A stretch of 51,317 nucleotides of DNA, from contig JAMCZE010000005.1 of the NCBI GenBank assembly GCA_023485845.1, positions 1 to 51,317 on the forward strand, in the 5' to 3' direction. The translations under genes were made by a program, and so were the position numbers. Positions 50,278 through 51,317 of this stretch are shown here, in pieces; the first letter of the stretch is position 1, and each line of letters starts with the position of its first letter. This DNA is from Patescibacteria group bacterium. Lineage in GTDB: Bacteria; Patescibacteriota; Microgenomatia; JAMCZE01. The notes under the pieces are model-generated. The model made no database searches and was not told where the DNA came from. It was given only the letters and a program-made list of their open reading frames with translations.

Positions 50278-50880
50278 GTGAATAATACTAGAAACTTATT
50301 AGTCCTGGATGCACTGGTGTGGTTTTCGGTGTATTTGTTTGTCTCCATGCTCAGTGTTTATTTTGCCAGCTACCTACGGCAGGGAAGCATTGCCTTGGCA
50401 GGAATTGCATCTGGAATTTTCTTCTCAGTGCGGGCAATCACCGACTTCGCATCACCAAGGATTTTTTCTGATAATAAATCTTTGCGGTGGCAGATTGTGA
50501 TCGCGTTAATTTTGCAAATCTCCAGTTTTGTCTTGTTTTTTGTTCTAAGAACCATTTATGCGGCCTTCACTGCGGTGGTGGTGTTGGCTGTGGCATTAGG
50601 GATGTATAGTCCAGCCGGCCTCACACTTTATTCGTTGGTTAACAGGCATGTTAATGAACGACGGTGGGGAAATCTTTCCGGCATTGGTTTGCTGGCAGTG
50701 GCGGGAGGGGGATTTACCAGCGGTCTGCTGATTAACTTTGGTGGGTTTAGCCTATTATTTGCCGTGGGAATCGCCACCTCGCTGATAACATTGGGTTATG
50801 TTTTGCTGTTGATAAAAAAACGTCTTCTGGTAGTTGCTCTCTTGGAGTTGTCGGGCACGAAGGTCGACAACAAAGATTAA
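50278..50880 (+). CDS. MFS-like half transporter, 200 aa
   Basis: About six membrane helices, half of a major facilitator superfamily transporter. Landmarks are VSMLSVYFASYLRQGSIALA, a loop ITDFASPRIFSDNKSLRWQI and a GIGLLAVAGGGFTSGLL helix. It may be a truncated MFS gene or one that dimerises. TATAAT (50258-50263) lies 14 nt before GTG 50278. The gene lies between 27-bp repeats. Confidence 0.6.
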   Translation: MNNTRNLLVLDALVWFSVYLFVSMLSVYFASYLRQGSIALAGIASGIFFSVRAITDFASPRIFSDNKSLRWQIVIALILQISSFVLFFVLRTIYAAFTAVVVLAVALGMYSPAGLTLYSLVNRHVNERRWGNLSGIGLLAVAGGGFTSGLLINFGGFSLLFAVGIATSLITLGYVLLLIKKRLLVVALLELSGTKVDNKD

Positions 50881-50889
50881 TATTATTGT

Positions 50890-50916
50890 CCATCTCTACC
50901 CGATGTGGGGGAAGAA
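50890..50916 (+). repeat. 27-bp direct repeat, copy 2
   Basis: Exact copy of 50211-50237. Here it carries the same frame ending (HLYPMWGKK) but no gene start upstream. Confidence 0.8.
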
Positions 50917-50943
50917 ATAGTTATGTGATAGAATCCGGATAGA

Positions 50944-51207
50944 ATGGGGCAGTTAGTTGATCAGAAAGAGCTTTGGAACAATCAGTTCAGGAAACCGACT
51001 ATGCTTCTTAAGGTCCATGGGGACGAACCTACCACGCCAGCGGCTCAATTTCTGCATAAATTTAGAAGTCGTGTCTATTACGCAGTGGACACTTTTGTCC
51101 TAGATGCTGGTTGCGGGGCAGGGAGAAATAGTTATTATGCCGCGTGTGAAGAAGGGTTTCTCACTGTCGGCTACGATTTTTCAAAAGCAATGATAGGTAC
51201 CCGATAA
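50944..51207 (+). pseudogene. SAM-dependent methyltransferase, truncated by IS insertion
   Basis: The N-terminal 82 or so residues of a class I methyltransferase remain, with motif I VLDAGCGAGRNSYYAA (about 52-67) and VGYDFSKAMI at the end of strand two. The native frame breaks at the IS junction near 51190; the last residues and the stop (51205-51207) come from the IS. The catalytic remainder is lost. Confidence 0.8.
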
Positions 51208-51317
51208 ACTGGACACACTTTCTGCGTCTTGAGATGTAGAATTTGTGCATATGTTTAAAGCGGTACCTAAGGAAATAAAGCTGGAGGTGTTGGAGAAGGT
51301 TAAAACTGGTCAGAAAG
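51191..51317 (+). mobile_element. IS3-family insertion sequence, left end (partial, runs off contig)
   Basis: Inverted copy of positions 1-127. It begins TGATAGGTACCC right after the methyltransferase codons, and the element continues past the end of the contig. Confidence 0.75.
51251..51317 (+). CDS. IS3-type transposase OrfA, N-terminal fragment
   Basis: ATG 51251 opens the same 22-codon start as at 1-67 (MFKAVPKEIKLEVLEK...). The rest lies outside the contig. Confidence 0.6.
   Translation, partial: MFKAVPKEIKLEVLEKVKTGQK

Overview
This window looks like one contig from a Candidate Phyla Radiation (Patescibacteria) genome, with Microgenomates as my best guess. The inference rests on many minimal protein forms (562-aa AlaRS, 470-aa IF2, 243-aa HrcA, Zn-finger-less DnaJ, RNase Y without its membrane anchor), on RNase J and RNase Y side by side, and on small families common in that group (DUF5652-like, four-helix bundle, PEGA/SH3, BRO-N). 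TGA is used as a normal stop. No rRNA genes or CRISPR arrays are visible; there is one tRNA, Pro(GGG).

Layout. 1-250 and 50944-51317: both contig ends run into the same IS3-type insertion sequence in inverted orientation, which cuts off a hicB antitoxin on the left and a SAM methyltransferase on the right. 285-4387: the alpha ribosomal operon (infA, rpmJ, rpsM, rpsK, rpsD, rpoA, rplQ) followed by rplM and rpsI. 4384-5903 (-): a DUF5652-like protein, an alpha/beta hydrolase, a hypothetical, a receiver-domain protein and tRNA-Pro. 5976-10788 (+): recA, an RHH regulator, recX, rny, a PEGA/SH3 envelope protein and a hypothetical, with a GreA-like gene on the opposite strand. 18278-10785 (-): ftsK, a RodZ-like gene, DUF948-like, YtxH-like, alaS, a membrane protein, a WecA/MraY-like transferase and a UbiA/DPPR-synthase-like transferase. 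18336-19562: a hypothetical gene and a REP-associated transposase with its palindromes. 23646-19559 (-): a tight operon of a protease-less Lon-like ATPase, a BRO-N protein, a UDG that has lost its Fe-S cysteines, and RNase J. 30011-23668 (-): nusA, infB, two small genes, a DHH-like protein, rpsO and pnp. 30087-32334 (-): a small membrane protein, a broken BRO-N paralogue, and dinB with a partner gene. 32390-38316: the heat-shock block hrcA-grpE-dnaK-dnaJ (-) divergent from groES-groEL (+) around a CIRCE element. 38313-41344: a four-helix bundle protein, an M23 peptidase, HU and nrnA. 41380-48965 (+): a three-gene ABC-2 exporter, miaA, a PH-domain protein, a response regulator and histidine kinase, and lon. 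48968-51207: a small lipoprotein-like gene, an FMN reductase and membrane proteins.

How the genes work together. The window is mostly housekeeping: translation, transcription, RNA decay, recombination and proteostasis. Regulation can be read from the DNA. HrcA and CIRCE control the chaperone operons, and a second CIRCE-like element sits in the lon promoter, which suggests a shared heat-shock regulon. Many genes that start a transcript have a good -10 box ending only 6-8 nt before ATG or GTG, so leaderless mRNAs appear to be common. The nusA operon and the M23 gene carry terminator-like hairpins between promoter and start codon. Small palindromic and AT-rich repeats have entered several coding regions (dinB, miaA, rplQ, recX, infB).
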